Below are positions 33,361 through 43,078 of a DNA stretch of 64,000 bases, in pieces. Source of the DNA: Candidatus Villigracilis saccharophilus. GTDB taxonomy: Bacteria > Chloroflexota > Anaerolineae > Anaerolineales > Villigracilaceae. Location of the stretch: the NCBI GenBank assembly GCA_016709305.1, contig JADJNA010000008.1, forward strand, positions 1 to 64,000. Reading direction: 5' to 3'. Made by a program: the position numbers and the translations under genes. Positions within the stretch are counted from its first letter, which is position 1, and every line of letters starts with the position of its first letter. Below the pieces are notes generated by a model. That model saw nothing but the letters and a program-made list of their open reading frames with translations. It was not told the DNA's origin and did no database searches.

Positions 33361-34695
33361 ATGATTCTTCACGAAAAAATGTCTGCCCAATTGCCTGCCT
33401 GGCGCGAACGCATTAAGTCTCTCTCGAAAGAACATGCTGAAGTCAAAGTTGCCGAGGTCAATGTTGGTCAGATCGTCGGCGGTATGCGCGATATCAAGTC
33501 CCTGTTGTCGGATATTTCTTATGTAGACCCGGCCGAAGGGATTCGTTTCCGCGGCATGTCCATCCCTGAATTATTGAAGGCGCTTCCCAAGGGACGCGGC
33601 AACAAGATGCCGTTGGTGGGCGGACTTTATTATCTGTTGATGATCGGTGAAGTTCCTACAAAAGAACAGGCATATGAAGTGGAAGCCGAATGGGCCAAGC
33701 GCTCGAGCGTTCCTGATTATGTCTTCAAGATGCTCAAGACTATGCCGAAAGAGACTCATCCGATGACTCTCTTCTCGCAGGCTGTGCTGGCTCTGCAGAA
33801 CGGCTCGGTCTTTGCGAGCAGATATCACACCATGAAGAAAGATGTATATTGGGAAGCCGCCCTCGAAGACAGTCTTGACCTGACCGCGAAACTTCCGATC
33901 ATTGCCGCTTTCATTTATCGCATGAAATATTTTGGTGAAACCTCCAAGCCGAAATACAGTCCCAAATTGGATTACGGCGCAAACTTCTCCAAGATGATGA
34001 AAGTCTCTGACAAGAAGGGTTACTCCGAACTCGCCCGCCTGTATTTCATTTTGCACAGCGATCACGAATCTGGAAATGTCTCAGCCCACACCATGCACCT
34101 CGTTGGGTCCGCTCTCTCCGATCCGTACCTTTCCTTCTCCGCCTCGCTGAACGGTCTTGCTGGACCTTTGCATGGTCTTGCAAATCAAGAGTGTCTTGGC
34201 TGGTTGATGGAAGTCCACAAGAAATTCGGCGGTGTTCCCTCCCGCGAAGACCTGTATAAATTCGCCTGGGACACCCTCAATGGCGGACATGTGATCCCCG
34301 GTTATGGTCACGCCGTTCTGCGTGTGCCTGATCCACGCTTTACCGCGCAGATGGAATTTGCCAAGAAGCGCTTCCCCGATGACGAACTTGTCCGACTGGC
34401 CGATATGGTCTTTGATGTCGTGCCCGCCGTTCTCCGCGAACAAGGCAAAGCCAAGAATCCCGCCCCGAACGTCGATGCGATCTCCGGCACCTTGCAGTAT
34501 TACTACGGCGTGCGCGATTTCGACTTCTACACCGTATTGTTCGGCGTTGGCCGTGCCCTCGGCGTGACAGCCAACTATGTATGGGCGCGCGCGCTTGGCA
34601 TGCCCCTTGAGAGACCAAAATCACTCACCACGAAGATGCTGGAAGATGTGGTCGCGAAAGCTGCTGCTGCTCCTGCTCCTGTACAACCCGCATAG
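33361..34695 (+). CDS. gltA: Citrate synthase (eukaryote-like type I)
   Basis: 444-residue enzyme condensing acetyl-CoA and oxaloacetate. It resembles mitochondrial citrate synthases more than the bacterial hexameric form: N-terminal helical region (LPAWRERIKSLSKEHAEVK), IRFRGMSIPELLKALPK, FSASLNGLAGPLHGLANQE with the first catalytic His, GHVIPGYGHAVLRVPDPRF with the second, and the catalytic Asp in APNVDAISGTLQYYYG. AAAGGAG precedes the ATG by six bases. The tail ends in Ala/Pro (AAAPAPVQPA). A terminator follows. Confidence 0.9.
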   Translation: MILHEKMSAQLPAWRERIKSLSKEHAEVKVAEVNVGQIVGGMRDIKSLLSDISYVDPAEGIRFRGMSIPELLKALPKGRGNKMPLVGGLYYLLMIGEVPTKEQAYEVEAEWAKRSSVPDYVFKMLKTMPKETHPMTLFSQAVLALQNGSVFASRYHTMKKDVYWEAALEDSLDLTAKLPIIAAFIYRMKYFGETSKPKYSPKLDYGANFSKMMKVSDKKGYSELARLYFILHSDHESGNVSAHTMHLVGSALSDPYLSFSASLNGLAGPLHGLANQECLGWLMEVHKKFGGVPSREDLYKFAWDTLNGGHVIPGYGHAVLRVPDPRFTAQMEFAKKRFPDDELVRLADMVFDVVPAVLREQGKAKNPAPNVDAISGTLQYYYGVRDFDFYTVLFGVGRALGVTANYVWARALGMPLERPKSLTTKMLEDVVAKAAAAPAPVQPA

Positions 34696-34714
34696 TCAAT
34701 TTCAGAAATAAAAC

Positions 34715-34750
34715 AAAAAACTTCCGAGAAATTTCTCGGAAGTTTTTTTT
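34715..34750 (+). terminator. Rho-independent terminator after gltA
   Basis: AAAAAACTTCCGAGAAAT pairs with ATTTCTCGGAAGTTTTTT, followed by further T. Strong hairpin with a T-run 20 bases after the gltA stop. Confidence 0.85.
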
Positions 34751-34769
34751 ATTCATCTTATTCTTGATT

Positions 34770-34835
34770 CCCTGAGCGAAGCGAAGGGTCGCTACTCTTA
34801 AAATCTGAGGTTTCTCACTTCGCTCAGAACGACAT
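34770..34835. repeat. Palindromic repeat of the CCTGAGCGAAGCGAAGG type
   Basis: CCCTGAGCGAAGCGAAGGG and TTCGCTCAGAACGACA form imperfect inverted ends about 66 bases apart. This is a second repeat family, distinct from the copies at 1385, 20712 and 38094. It separates the converging gltA and oligopeptidase genes. Confidence 0.6.
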
Positions 34836-34848
34836 ACTGTAGCATCAT

Positions 34849-36909
34849 TTACTTAACTGCAAGTTTGTCGATCAAGAATGCATAATCCTGCGCCACTTCT
34901 TTCAGGAAATCGTAACGCCCGCTGGCGCCGGCGTGACCTGAGTCATAATTGGTATAAAGCATGATCAGATTATCATCTGTCTTCATTTCGCGCAGTTTGG
35001 CGGCGAACTTGGCGGGCTCCCAATACGCCACACGCGGATCGTTCAGTCCGGTGGTGATGAGCATATGCGGATATTCCGCGGCGCGGATGTTATCGTATGG
35101 CGAATACGAAAGCATGTATTCGTAATATTCCTTTTCATCGGGGTTGCCCCATTGATCGTATTCGAGCGTGGTCAAAGGAATGCTTGGGTCGTTCATCGTT
35201 GTGACCACATCCACGAACGGGACTTTGCAGATCACGGCTTTGAACAGGTCAGGGCGCATGGTGACACATGCGCCAACAAGCAGTCCGCCCGCAGAGCCGC
35301 CCATGATGGCGAGCTTTTGCGGTGACGTGTATCCATCTTTGATGAGATGCTCGGCGCAGGCGATGAAATCAGTGAAGGTGTTCCTCTTATTTTTCATCTT
35401 GCCATCTTCGTACCATCCGCGCCCCATGTCTGAGCCGCCGCGAATGTGTCCGATGGCGAATACAAATCCACGGTCAAGCAGAGAGAAGCGGTTGGAGCTA
35501 AAGGTCGCGTCAATGGTCGCGCCATAGGAGCCGTATCCATAAAGCAGGGCGGGATTGCTCCCGTCTTTCTTCAATCCTTTTTTGTAGACAATTGAGATCG
35601 GGATCTGCGTGCCATCCGATGCAGTGGCGTGGATTCTCTCGGATACATATTGGGTCCTATCATAGCCGCTGGGGATCTCGTCTTCTTTTTTGAGCTCCCA
35701 TTCTCCAGTGGCAACGTGATAGTCTACGACCGAGTTGGGCGTGATGAGCGAGGAATATTTGAAGCGTAGAAGATCGGTTTTGAATTCAGGATTAACTTCA
35801 AGATAAACGTTATATGCGGGTTCGGGGAAATGCACGTAATGCGAATTTTCAAGTCCATCTGAACCACTGATGCGGAGCTGTTTGAGTCCACCATTACGCT
35901 CCGTGACGACGATAAAATCTTCAAAGGTATCTACGCCGTCCACAAGCACATCTGCGCGATGGGGGATGACCTCCCGCCAGTTTTCCTTTTCGGGCTGGTC
36001 TACGGTGGTAACGCTTAATTTGAAATTCTTCGCGTTGTCATTGTGAACAATGAAGAATTTCCCATTGTGATGCGCGGCAAAATATTCCAATCCTAGTATG
36101 CGCGGCTGGATCACACGCAGTGACTCTGCGGGATGGTCCGCGGGTAAAAACCGCATTTCACGCGTAGTGGTGCTGTAGTGATAGGTCATGATGTACGCGT
36201 CATCGCGGGTCTTGAACATGAACAGGAAATAGGTTTCATCATCTTCGTGGACGATGAGTTTATCCTGCGTCGCATCCGTCCCAACCTTGTGGCTAAATAA
36301 TTTATGCGGACGCTGGGCTTCGTCCAGTGTTGTATAAAAGACGGTCTCGTTATCATTTGCCCATTCTACGCCGCCATGTTCGTATGCACTTCCCGAGGTG
36401 TTTTCGATCGCTTCAGGGTATAGCTCGCCGCTCTTTAGATCTTTGATATGGAGCGTGTAGATTTCCCGTCCGCCAAAATCAACCGAATAGGCCAGCTTGT
36501 TTCCATCCGTGCTGATCGAGAATGCGCCGACGCTGCAAAAGGTTTTTCCTTCTGCTAATTCGTTTTGATCAAGCAGGACTTCTTCCGTTGCATCTAGGGA
36601 AATATGCCTGCGGCAAACGATGGGATACTGCTTCCCTTCCTCATGGCGTTCGTAATAAAAATATCCGCCTCGTTTTTCGGGGACAGTTGAGTCATCCTCC
36701 TTGATACGCGCCTTCATCTCATGGAACAGTTTTTCCTGCAACGGCTTGGTGTGTTGCATAAGTTCTTCGAGATAATCGCTTTCGGCGCGCAGATGTTTCA
36801 TCGTCTCGGGGTCGTCCTTGTCGCGCATCCAGTAGTAATTATCAATGCGTGTATGTCCGTGCTGTCTGATCTCGTGCGGGCGTTTTGATGCAATTGGGAA
36901 TGATGACAT
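34849..36909 (-). CDS. S9A prolyl oligopeptidase family protein (oligopeptidase B-like)
   Basis: 686-residue serine peptidase. An N-terminal beta-propeller (about 60-400) precedes the alpha/beta hydrolase domain, with nucleophile in MGGSAGGLLVGA, Asp in TTGLNDPRVAYWEPAK and His in NYDSGHAGASGRYD. The start pattern (RPHEIRQHGHTRIDNYYWMRD) fits oligopeptidase B, which cuts after Arg or Lys in short peptides. ATG 36909 is chosen for GGAGAACCAC upstream; the open frame runs 63 codons further without homology. No signal peptide, so cytosolic. A minus-strand TATACT lies about 40 bases upstream. Confidence 0.87.
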   Translation of the reverse strand: MSSFPIASKRPHEIRQHGHTRIDNYYWMRDKDDPETMKHLRAESDYLEELMQHTKPLQEKLFHEMKARIKEDDSTVPEKRGGYFYYERHEEGKQYPIVCRRHISLDATEEVLLDQNELAEGKTFCSVGAFSISTDGNKLAYSVDFGGREIYTLHIKDLKSGELYPEAIENTSGSAYEHGGVEWANDNETVFYTTLDEAQRPHKLFSHKVGTDATQDKLIVHEDDETYFLFMFKTRDDAYIMTYHYSTTTREMRFLPADHPAESLRVIQPRILGLEYFAAHHNGKFFIVHNDNAKNFKLSVTTVDQPEKENWREVIPHRADVLVDGVDTFEDFIVVTERNGGLKQLRISGSDGLENSHYVHFPEPAYNVYLEVNPEFKTDLLRFKYSSLITPNSVVDYHVATGEWELKKEDEIPSGYDRTQYVSERIHATASDGTQIPISIVYKKGLKKDGSNPALLYGYGSYGATIDATFSSNRFSLLDRGFVFAIGHIRGGSDMGRGWYEDGKMKNKRNTFTDFIACAEHLIKDGYTSPQKLAIMGGSAGGLLVGACVTMRPDLFKAVICKVPFVDVVTTMNDPSIPLTTLEYDQWGNPDEKEYYEYMLSYSPYDNIRAAEYPHMLITTGLNDPRVAYWEPAKFAAKLREMKTDDNLIMLYTNYDSGHAGASGRYDFLKEVAQDYAFLIDKLAVK

Positions 36910-37124
36910 GTGGTTCTCCGTGTAATAATGATTTCGAGCGTTGATTTTAGTATAGCATGAGGGCGTCTGTTTTCGATTCTTGGAAAATATGGCGCAAATT
37001 GATGTCTGCATGAGACCGATATGCGGGATGGAATGGGTAAACCCTGTATAATAACAGTGTAAAAGAAACCATATCTGTTTACGCTGCTTTTCAAGCATGT
37101 ATTCAAAAAAATAAGGCTCACTTT

Positions 37125-38084
37125 ATGACCAATAATCACACTCGTAATCCCGGCACGCCCCTCGACCTTGATTGGGTGATGGGCGCGCACATCAACAAAA
37201 GCGCGGTGGAGCGGCGTACTGCCACGCTCACAGGTCGCCGCACGGTCAAAAAGGACTGGCAGGCTGCATGGCTTTTACGCGCCATCACCAACATTGACCT
37301 GACCACCCTCGCAGGCGACGACACACCCGGGCGTGTACAGCGTCTGTGCGCCAAAGCCAAACAACCCCTGCGTCCCGATATGCTTGAAAAACTTGGATTG
37401 AACGGCGAGCGGATCACCGTCGGCGCCGTGTGTGTGTACCCCAACCGTGTCGCGGATGCAGTCCACGCGCTTCAAGGCGCTGGAATTCCAGTTGCCTCTG
37501 TCGCGACAGGTTTTCCTGCGGGTCAGACTCCTCTGCCACAGCGCATTCAGGAAATTGAGCAAGCCGTGGAAGCAGGCGCCAAAGAAATTGACGTGGTCAT
37601 CGCCCGCAATTATGTGTTGACGGGTGACTGGCAAGCCATGTACGACGAGTTGCAACAATTCCGCGAAGCCTGCGGTGACGCGCACATGAAGACCATTCTC
37701 GCTACGGGTGAACTCGGCACGCTCAAGAACATCTATCAAGCCAGTTTAGTATCCATGATGGCAGGCTCAGACTTTATCAAGACTTCCACAGGCAAAGAGC
37801 CGACCAATGCCACCCTTGAAGTGAGTCTCGTGATGCTCCGCGCTCTGCGAGATTATCTCGACCGCTTCGGCTATAAAGTCGGCTTCAAGCCCGCGGGCGG
37901 AATCAGCTCCGCGAAGCAGGCGCTGGCATGGCAATCGTTGATGAAGGAAGAACTCGGCGACGAATGGCTGATGAATGACTTGTTCCGCATTGGCGCGAGC
38001 AGCTTGTTGACCGACATCGAGCGGCAGTTGTATCACCACATCACAGGTCACTACGCGGCGAAACATCACATGCCGATGGGATAA
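37125..38084 (+). CDS. deoC: Deoxyribose-phosphate aldolase
   Basis: 319-residue class I aldolase splitting 2-deoxyribose-5-phosphate into glyceraldehyde-3-phosphate and acetaldehyde. Family motifs: VGAVCVYPNRV, EIDVVIARNYVLTGDW (catalytic Asp and substrate loop), Schiff-base Lys in FIKTSTGKEPTNAT, and the second Lys in VGFKPAGGISS. It is of the long form with a 60-residue N-terminal extension. TATAAT at 37047-37052 could be its -10. The two-domain aldehyde dehydrogenase follows after a palindromic repeat and could oxidise the acetaldehyde. Confidence 0.92.
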   Translation: MTNNHTRNPGTPLDLDWVMGAHINKSAVERRTATLTGRRTVKKDWQAAWLLRAITNIDLTTLAGDDTPGRVQRLCAKAKQPLRPDMLEKLGLNGERITVGAVCVYPNRVADAVHALQGAGIPVASVATGFPAGQTPLPQRIQEIEQAVEAGAKEIDVVIARNYVLTGDWQAMYDELQQFREACGDAHMKTILATGELGTLKNIYQASLVSMMAGSDFIKTSTGKEPTNATLEVSLVMLRALRDYLDRFGYKVGFKPAGGISSAKQALAWQSLMKEELGDEWLMNDLFRIGASSLLTDIERQLYHHITGHYAAKHHMPMG

Positions 38085-38093
38085 GAATGATTA

Positions 38094-38190
38094 CGTCATT
38101 GCGAGGAGGGTGCTCTTCCCGACGAAGCAATCTCCAACACAGTGTATGAGATTGCTTTGGGCGAAGAACTAGAACGCCCTCGCAATGACG
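38094..38190. repeat. Dispersed palindromic (REP-like) element, copy 3
   Basis: Starts CGTCATTGCGAGGAGGGTGC and ends CGCCCTCGCAATGACG, with GAAGCAATCTCC and GAGATTGCTTTGGGCG forming the inner arms. It shares about 20 leading bases with the copy at 1385. It lies between deoC and the aldehyde dehydrogenase gene. Confidence 0.8.
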
Positions 38191-38210
38191 GGATGAACTG
38201 GAGTAACTTT

Positions 38211-40635
38211 ATGAGCAAAATACTAGAAATCTTCAACACCATGGAATACGGGCCTGCGCCCGAAGCGCCGGATGCTGTCATAGCGTGGCTGGATGAGCAT
38301 GGACGCAAATTCGGCTTGTTCATCAACAACGAATGGGTGACGCCGAAAGGGGCGAAGTTCTATTCATCCATCAATCCATCGAATGGCGAATTATTAGCAG
38401 AGACCACGCAGGCTGGACAAAAAGAAGTGGATGCAGCGGTTGGGGCGGCGCGGGAGGCGTTCAAAACTTGGAGCAAGACTCCTGGCGTCACTCGTGCGCG
38501 TTATCTGTACGCGATTGCGCGCAACCTTCAGAAACATTCGCGCTTGCTGGCGGTGCTTGAGTCGATGGACAACGGCAAGCCGATCCGCGAGTCGCGGGAT
38601 ATCGATGTGCCGCTGTTGGCGCGTCACTTTTACTATTATGCGGGTTGGGCGCAGTTGATGGAAACCGAACTGCGAGATTATCAATCCGTTGGTGTGGTCG
38701 GGCAGATCATCCCGTGGAATTTCCCTTTGCTCATGCTGGCGTGGAAGATTGCGCCTGCGATTGCGATGGGCAACACAGTGGTGCTCAAGCCTGCTTCATA
38801 CACCAGACTCACGGCGTTGTTGTTCGCGGAAATTGTCGCCGAAGCGGGGCTGCCCGCTGGCGTTGTAAATGTCATCACTGGAAGCAGCAGCGCCGGCTCG
38901 ATGATCGTTGAACATCCCGATGTGGATAAGATCGCGTTTACGGGCTCAACCGATGTTGGGCGCACGCTCCGCAAGCAGACGGCTGGCTCTGGTAAGAAAT
39001 TGTCACTCGAACTTGGGGGCAAGAGTCCATTTGTCGTGTTTGACGATGCCGATTTGGATGGAGCAGTTGAAGGAGTGGTCGATGCGATCTGGTTTAATCA
39101 GGGGCAGGTCTGTTGCGCAGGGTCACGGCTCATCGTGCAGGAAAATATCGCAGCGAAGTTTATCCAAAAATTAAAAAATCGCATGGAACACATGCGCGTG
39201 GGCGACCCGCTCGATAAGTCGATTGACATGGGCGCGATCGTTGACCAAAGCCAATGGGATACGATCGATGGTTGGGTGAAGACGGGAATTGCCGAGGGCG
39301 GCGAATGTTTTCAGCCAAAAATCGCGCTGCCTGAAAAGGGACTGTTTTATAAACCCACGCTCATCACAGGGCTTGATGCTGCGGCTTCAACCGTGCAGGA
39401 AGAAATTTTCGGACCCGTGCTCGTCTCGCTCACGTTCCGCACGCCGAGCGAAGCCATCGAACTTGCGAACAACACGCGCTATGGTCTCGCGGCGAGTGTG
39501 TGGAGCGATAACATTAACCTCGCGCTCGATGTCGCGAGCAAGATCAAGGCAGGCTCGGTGTGGGTCAACTGCACCAATCAATTCGACGGCGCTTCGGGCT
39601 TCGGCGGCTATCGCGAGTCGGGCTACGGACGCGAAGGTGGACGTGAAGGTTTGATTGAATATTTAAGACCGACATGGATGGATCGTCCACGCCCAGAGTT
39701 TACCGTGAATGAAAGTGGGGAGGACACGTTCCTACGCTTCCTTCCCAGCCGACAACTGCTCGGGCAAATGGACATTCGCTTCCGCCGATAGATCGCACGC
39801 CGAAGATGTACATCGGCGGCAAGCAGGTGCGACCCGATGGCGCATACACTTCGAGCGTGTTGAGTGCGAAGGGAAAACTTGTTGGTCAGGTCGGTGATGG
39901 CAATCGCAAAGATATTCGTGATGCAGTCGAAGCGGCTCACAAAGCGCGGACATCAGGCTGGGCGATGCGTCACGGATACAACCGCTCGCAGATTTTATAT
40001 TTCATCGCGGAAATTTGGATGCTCGCAATGCTGAGTTCGTAAAACGTATCGTCGAAATGACGGGACGCACGCAGAAGTCCGCGCAAGCCGAAGTGGACGC
40101 GTCCGTTGAAAGATTATTCACCTACGCGGCATGGGCTGATAAATACGGCGGCACCGTGCAAGAGACCACCCTGCGCGGAATCACCGTCGCGGTCAATGAA
40201 CCGATGGGTGTGATCGGCATTGCCTGCCCCGATGAAAATCCTTTGCTTGGTTTCATCTCGCTCATGGCGCCTGCGATTGCACGCGGCAACAGCGTGGTGA
40301 TGATCCCCAGCCAGAAATATCCGCTCTCCGCCATGGACTTCTATCAGGTGCTCGACACCTCCGATGTGCCTGGCGGTGTGGTCAACATCGTCACAGGTGA
40401 CCGTGACCATCTGGTCAAGACGCTTGTACAACATGAAGACGTTGATTCGGTCTGGTACTTCGGCCCGGCGGAAGGCAGTTATCACGTCGAGAACGAGTCC
40501 GCCGTGAACATGAAACGCACATGGACAGGCTACGGCCTGCTCCGCGATTGGTTAGACCGTGAGCAAGGCGAAGGTCACGAGTTCCTGCACGAGGCGACTC
40601 AAGTAAAGAATATCTGGGTGCCGACGGGGGAGTAG
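38211..40635 (+). pseudogene. Two-domain aldehyde dehydrogenase (ALDH16-like), two frameshifts
   Basis: Residues encoded from ATG 38211 (GGAG nine bases upstream) form a complete NAD-dependent aldehyde dehydrogenase: IIPWNFPLLMLAWK, GSTDVGR, catalytic Glu in LELGGKSP, catalytic Cys in NQGQVCCAGSR. After a TAG at 39789 the frame resumes at about 39790, then shifts again near 40011. The remainder is a second aldehyde dehydrogenase domain without a catalytic Cys (SVWYFGPAEGSYHVE), as in ALDH16. Both breaks disappear if one C is added at 39782 and one A at 40011, giving 808 residues, the ALDH16 length. The gene is probably intact in the organism. Context suggests oxidation of DeoC-derived acetaldehyde. 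Confidence 0.8.
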
Positions 40636-40663
40636 GAAAGGACAGATTATTCGATATTAGATG

Positions 40664-40706
40664 ACAAGACCTCCGAAGTCTCGAAGACTTCGGATGTCTT
40701 GTTTTA
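40664..40706 (+). terminator. Rho-independent terminator after the aldehyde dehydrogenase
   Basis: ACAAGAC-CT-CCGAAGTCT pairs with AGACTTCGG-AT-GTCTTGT around a tiny CG loop, followed by TTTAT. It also faces the YdeI-like gene from the other strand. Confidence 0.75.
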
Positions 40707-40759
40707 TGATGTCACGATTTCAATCCCGCTCAATTTGACTTCGTCGGAGGATAAGATCG

Positions 40760-41323
40760 CTAATAATGCTTCTCAATTCCCCCAAACCCAATCTGCTTGT
40801 TCTTGGCGGTCATTTCAATGAAATACCGTAATCGCTTTTTAAATTCTTCGGGGCGGTTGCGTGCGCCATCAATAAATGCGACGCGGATGCGAATGTACGC
40901 GTCCGAAAAGTTCTGAAAATTCTTCCTGGCTTCCTCCTCCGCTTGAATGGCTTTCAAAATATCGGGTGGGATGATGAACTCGGCGTTCAAGACATCTGTC
41001 AGCGTATCGGCTACTTCTTTGATGACTTTCTTTTGCGCCACCAAAGTACGCAGGCGCTCGATGTTGGCTTGCGAGTATTTTGCTTTTGGTTTGCGCGGCG
41101 AAAATCGCTGAACGTTATGCTCGGTGTCCAATGCCTTGATGATGGAGTCGATCCAGCCGAAGCAAAGTGCTTGCTCCACGGCGTCGTTGTATTCGATGCG
41201 GAGCTTGCCTGTCGCTTTTTTTGGGTAGACCAGCCAGACTTCACTTTCGGTTTTGTGATGCTGCTTGAGCCAGTTCCGCCAGTCTTTGGGCTTGGTCAGG
41301 TATAGCGTGTTTGAGATTTTCAC
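40760..41323 (-). CDS. YdeI/OmpD-associated family protein
   Basis: 187-residue protein of the YdeI family, small bacterial proteins of uncertain role (linked to peptide resistance in some species). Typical features are KPKDWRNWLKQHHKTESEVWLVYPKK, CFGWIDSIIKAL and FSPRKPKAKYSQANIERL, with the C-terminal RNRPEEFKKRLRYFIEMT region. Start is GTG 41323 with GAGAGAC upstream; a longer frame to 41425 lacks homology. A broken relative lies divergently at 41413. Cytosolic. Confidence 0.75.
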   Translation of the reverse strand: MKISNTLYLTKPKDWRNWLKQHHKTESEVWLVYPKKATGKLRIEYNDAVEQALCFGWIDSIIKALDTEHNVQRFSPRKPKAKYSQANIERLRTLVAQKKVIKEVADTLTDVLNAEFIIPPDILKAIQAEEEARKNFQNFSDAYIRIRVAFIDGARNRPEEFKKRLRYFIEMTAKNKQIGFGGIEKHY

Positions 41324-41412
41324 TTGGTCTCTCTTTGTAGATTTGATTCTCAAAGTATAAGGGTAAAGATGCCCTTCCGCCCACTCAAAGGGAGGTCCGG
41401 TAAAATCAGACA

Positions 41413-41950
41413 ATGCCTGACACAACTGAACTTCCTACTCTCCCCTTTGAATCCAAAAAGACATTTGCAGCCTGGCTTAGCTTGCCAAGAAAGCGTCTGG
41501 GATTCCGTCAGTGTCATATCGGGAGGCATTGGATGTTGCCTTGTGCTATGGCTGGATCGACGGGCGGAAGGGGGCTTTGATGATAAATACTTTCTACAGA
41601 AATTCACGCCGCGCAGACCGAAGAGCATCTGGTCGAAGGTCAATGTATAGAAGGTGGAACGCCTGATCGCGAGTGGGGAGTTGAAACCGTCAGGGTTGAA
41701 AGCGGTCGAAGCGGCGAAACATGACGGGTGTTGGGCGGAGGCGTATTCGTCATAAAAGAATATTGTTGTGCCTGAGGATTTTCAATCTGCCCTGAATAAG
41801 AACAAGAAAGCCAAAGCATTCTTTGAGACGTTGTCAGGGTCAAAGCGATGTTCTTTTTTGTTTAGAATTGAAATGGCGAAAAAAGCGGAAACACACGAGA
41901 AGCGCATCCGTCTATTCGTGGAGATGTTGGAAAGAGGGGAGACGTTTTAA
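41413..41950 (+). pseudogene. Decayed YdeI-family gene
   Basis: Fragments in different frames recall the neighbour: MPDTTELPTLPFESKKTFAAWL, then VALCYGWIDGRKG, KFTPRRPKSIWSKVNV, ERLIASGELKPSGLKAVEAAK and FETLSGSKRCSFLFRIE. Lesions are a deletion of about 25 codons near 41485, a frameshift in the G-run 41570-41574, and stops TAG (41647) and TAA (41754) where Glu/Gln codons are expected. Several unrelated faults mark a true pseudogene. Its start keeps TAAAAT six bases before the ATG, a leaderless arrangement. Confidence 0.75.
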
Positions 41951-42804
41951 GCAAGCGTTTCACTTTCCTTCGCGGCCCGTGCACTCCCAATCGCGCTCAA
42001 AAGCACCCCGCTGAGCACGACCAGTCCGCCTAGGAGTGCGAAGGCTCCCATGCTTTCACCGTAAAACAAAAACCCCCAAATGGGATTCAAAACAGGTTCC
42101 AGGGTACCAATCAAATTCGCTTCCAATGCGGGGATATGCTTGATGCCCTGGGTGAAGAATATAAATGCAAGCCCGATCTGAAAAATGCCGAGAAAGGCGA
42201 GGATCGACCAATTAGTGATCGTCCATGCTTCCTTCAGTACGAATGGAAAGCCCAATGTGGCAGTGAAGAGAAATGCGATCAGGTTGCTTTCTGCTGGGTT
42301 GCCATTCTTTTGGGCGCGGAAGGAGACCATCATCATCGCCGAGGTCATGCCGCTGAGAATGGCGAGCAGGTTGCCGTAGAAACCGTCTGCGCTGAGTTTG
42401 TCGCCGAAGAAGAGCGTCAGCCCGAGGAAAATGATGAGCATCGAAAGCCAATCCGTGCGGGAGGGTTTTTCGCGCAGGAACCAAAATGCCAGCAAAACAA
42501 TATAAATCGGTGCAGTGTATTGCAGGAAGATCGAGTTCGCGGCGGTGGTCATCTTGGTGGAGGTGACAAACAGGAACTGTGTCAGGATGAACATGCCTGC
42601 TGCCAGTAACTGCCACATGCTAAAACGGGTAGGGATGCGTCGCAGATATATAAGGAATACAATACTTGCGAATAGGCTGCGTCCTGCCAGAATGGAGATC
42701 GGCTGCCAGTCCAGAATTTTGACGAACAGTCCGCTTGTGCTCCATAAAATGGCGGCGAGCCCAAGATAAAGAATCGCCTTGCGGCGTTCTGAAAGAGAAT
42801 CCAT
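41947..42804 (-). CDS. EamA (DMT superfamily) transporter
   Basis: 285-residue inner-membrane protein with ten hydrophobic helices in two EamA repeats. The first repeat begins LYLGLAAILWSTSGLFVKIL and the second near WSILAFLGIFQIGLAFIFF, with the typical PVLNPIWGFLFYGE before the last helices. These carriers export amino acids, metabolites or nucleotide sugars; no substrate can be assigned. ATG 42804 is chosen with GAGG six bases upstream; an in-frame GTG at 42816 is the alternative. It is monocistronic. Confidence 0.85.
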   Translation of the reverse strand: MDSLSERRKAILYLGLAAILWSTSGLFVKILDWQPISILAGRSLFASIVFLIYLRRIPTRFSMWQLLAAGMFILTQFLFVTSTKMTTAANSIFLQYTAPIYIVLLAFWFLREKPSRTDWLSMLIIFLGLTLFFGDKLSADGFYGNLLAILSGMTSAMMMVSFRAQKNGNPAESNLIAFLFTATLGFPFVLKEAWTITNWSILAFLGIFQIGLAFIFFTQGIKHIPALEANLIGTLEPVLNPIWGFLFYGESMGAFALLGGLVVLSGVLLSAIGSARAAKESETLA

Positions 42805-43078
42805 TGATGTCCTCACATTGATTCAGGATTGAGTGCTGATTTTACTAGACCTGTCCTCGCTCGGACGGCTTGGATTTCGGACGAAAGACTGAATTATAAT
42901 AAGTTACGCTTCGCTATTGATCCGAGCGGAAGTTTTGCCTCAAAGTGCGCCGTAGTATTCCGCACCCGATTCCCCCTTTGTGTCTACTCTGTGAATTTAC
43001 ATTCCATCGCGGGTGGATCGTTTCCCGTGATGAAGCGTATTGTTTTCCTGAGTAGCGCTCAGTAGAAAAGGAGATTTA

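Noticed and set aside
36910..37098. 63-codon N-terminal extension of the S9 oligopeptidase
   Set aside because: No resemblance to the family; GGAG lies before ATG 36909 and a -10 box falls within the extension.
41413..41950. Selenocysteine or stop-codon readthrough in the YdeI pseudogene
   Set aside because: The stops are TAG and TAA and other lesions are present, so decay is the simpler reading.
42817..43078. Hidden gene upstream of the first SUMF1 lipoprotein
   Set aside because: No frame with a start, ribosome site and plausible composition; only a TATAAT near 42895 and the AAAGGAG of the next gene are notable.
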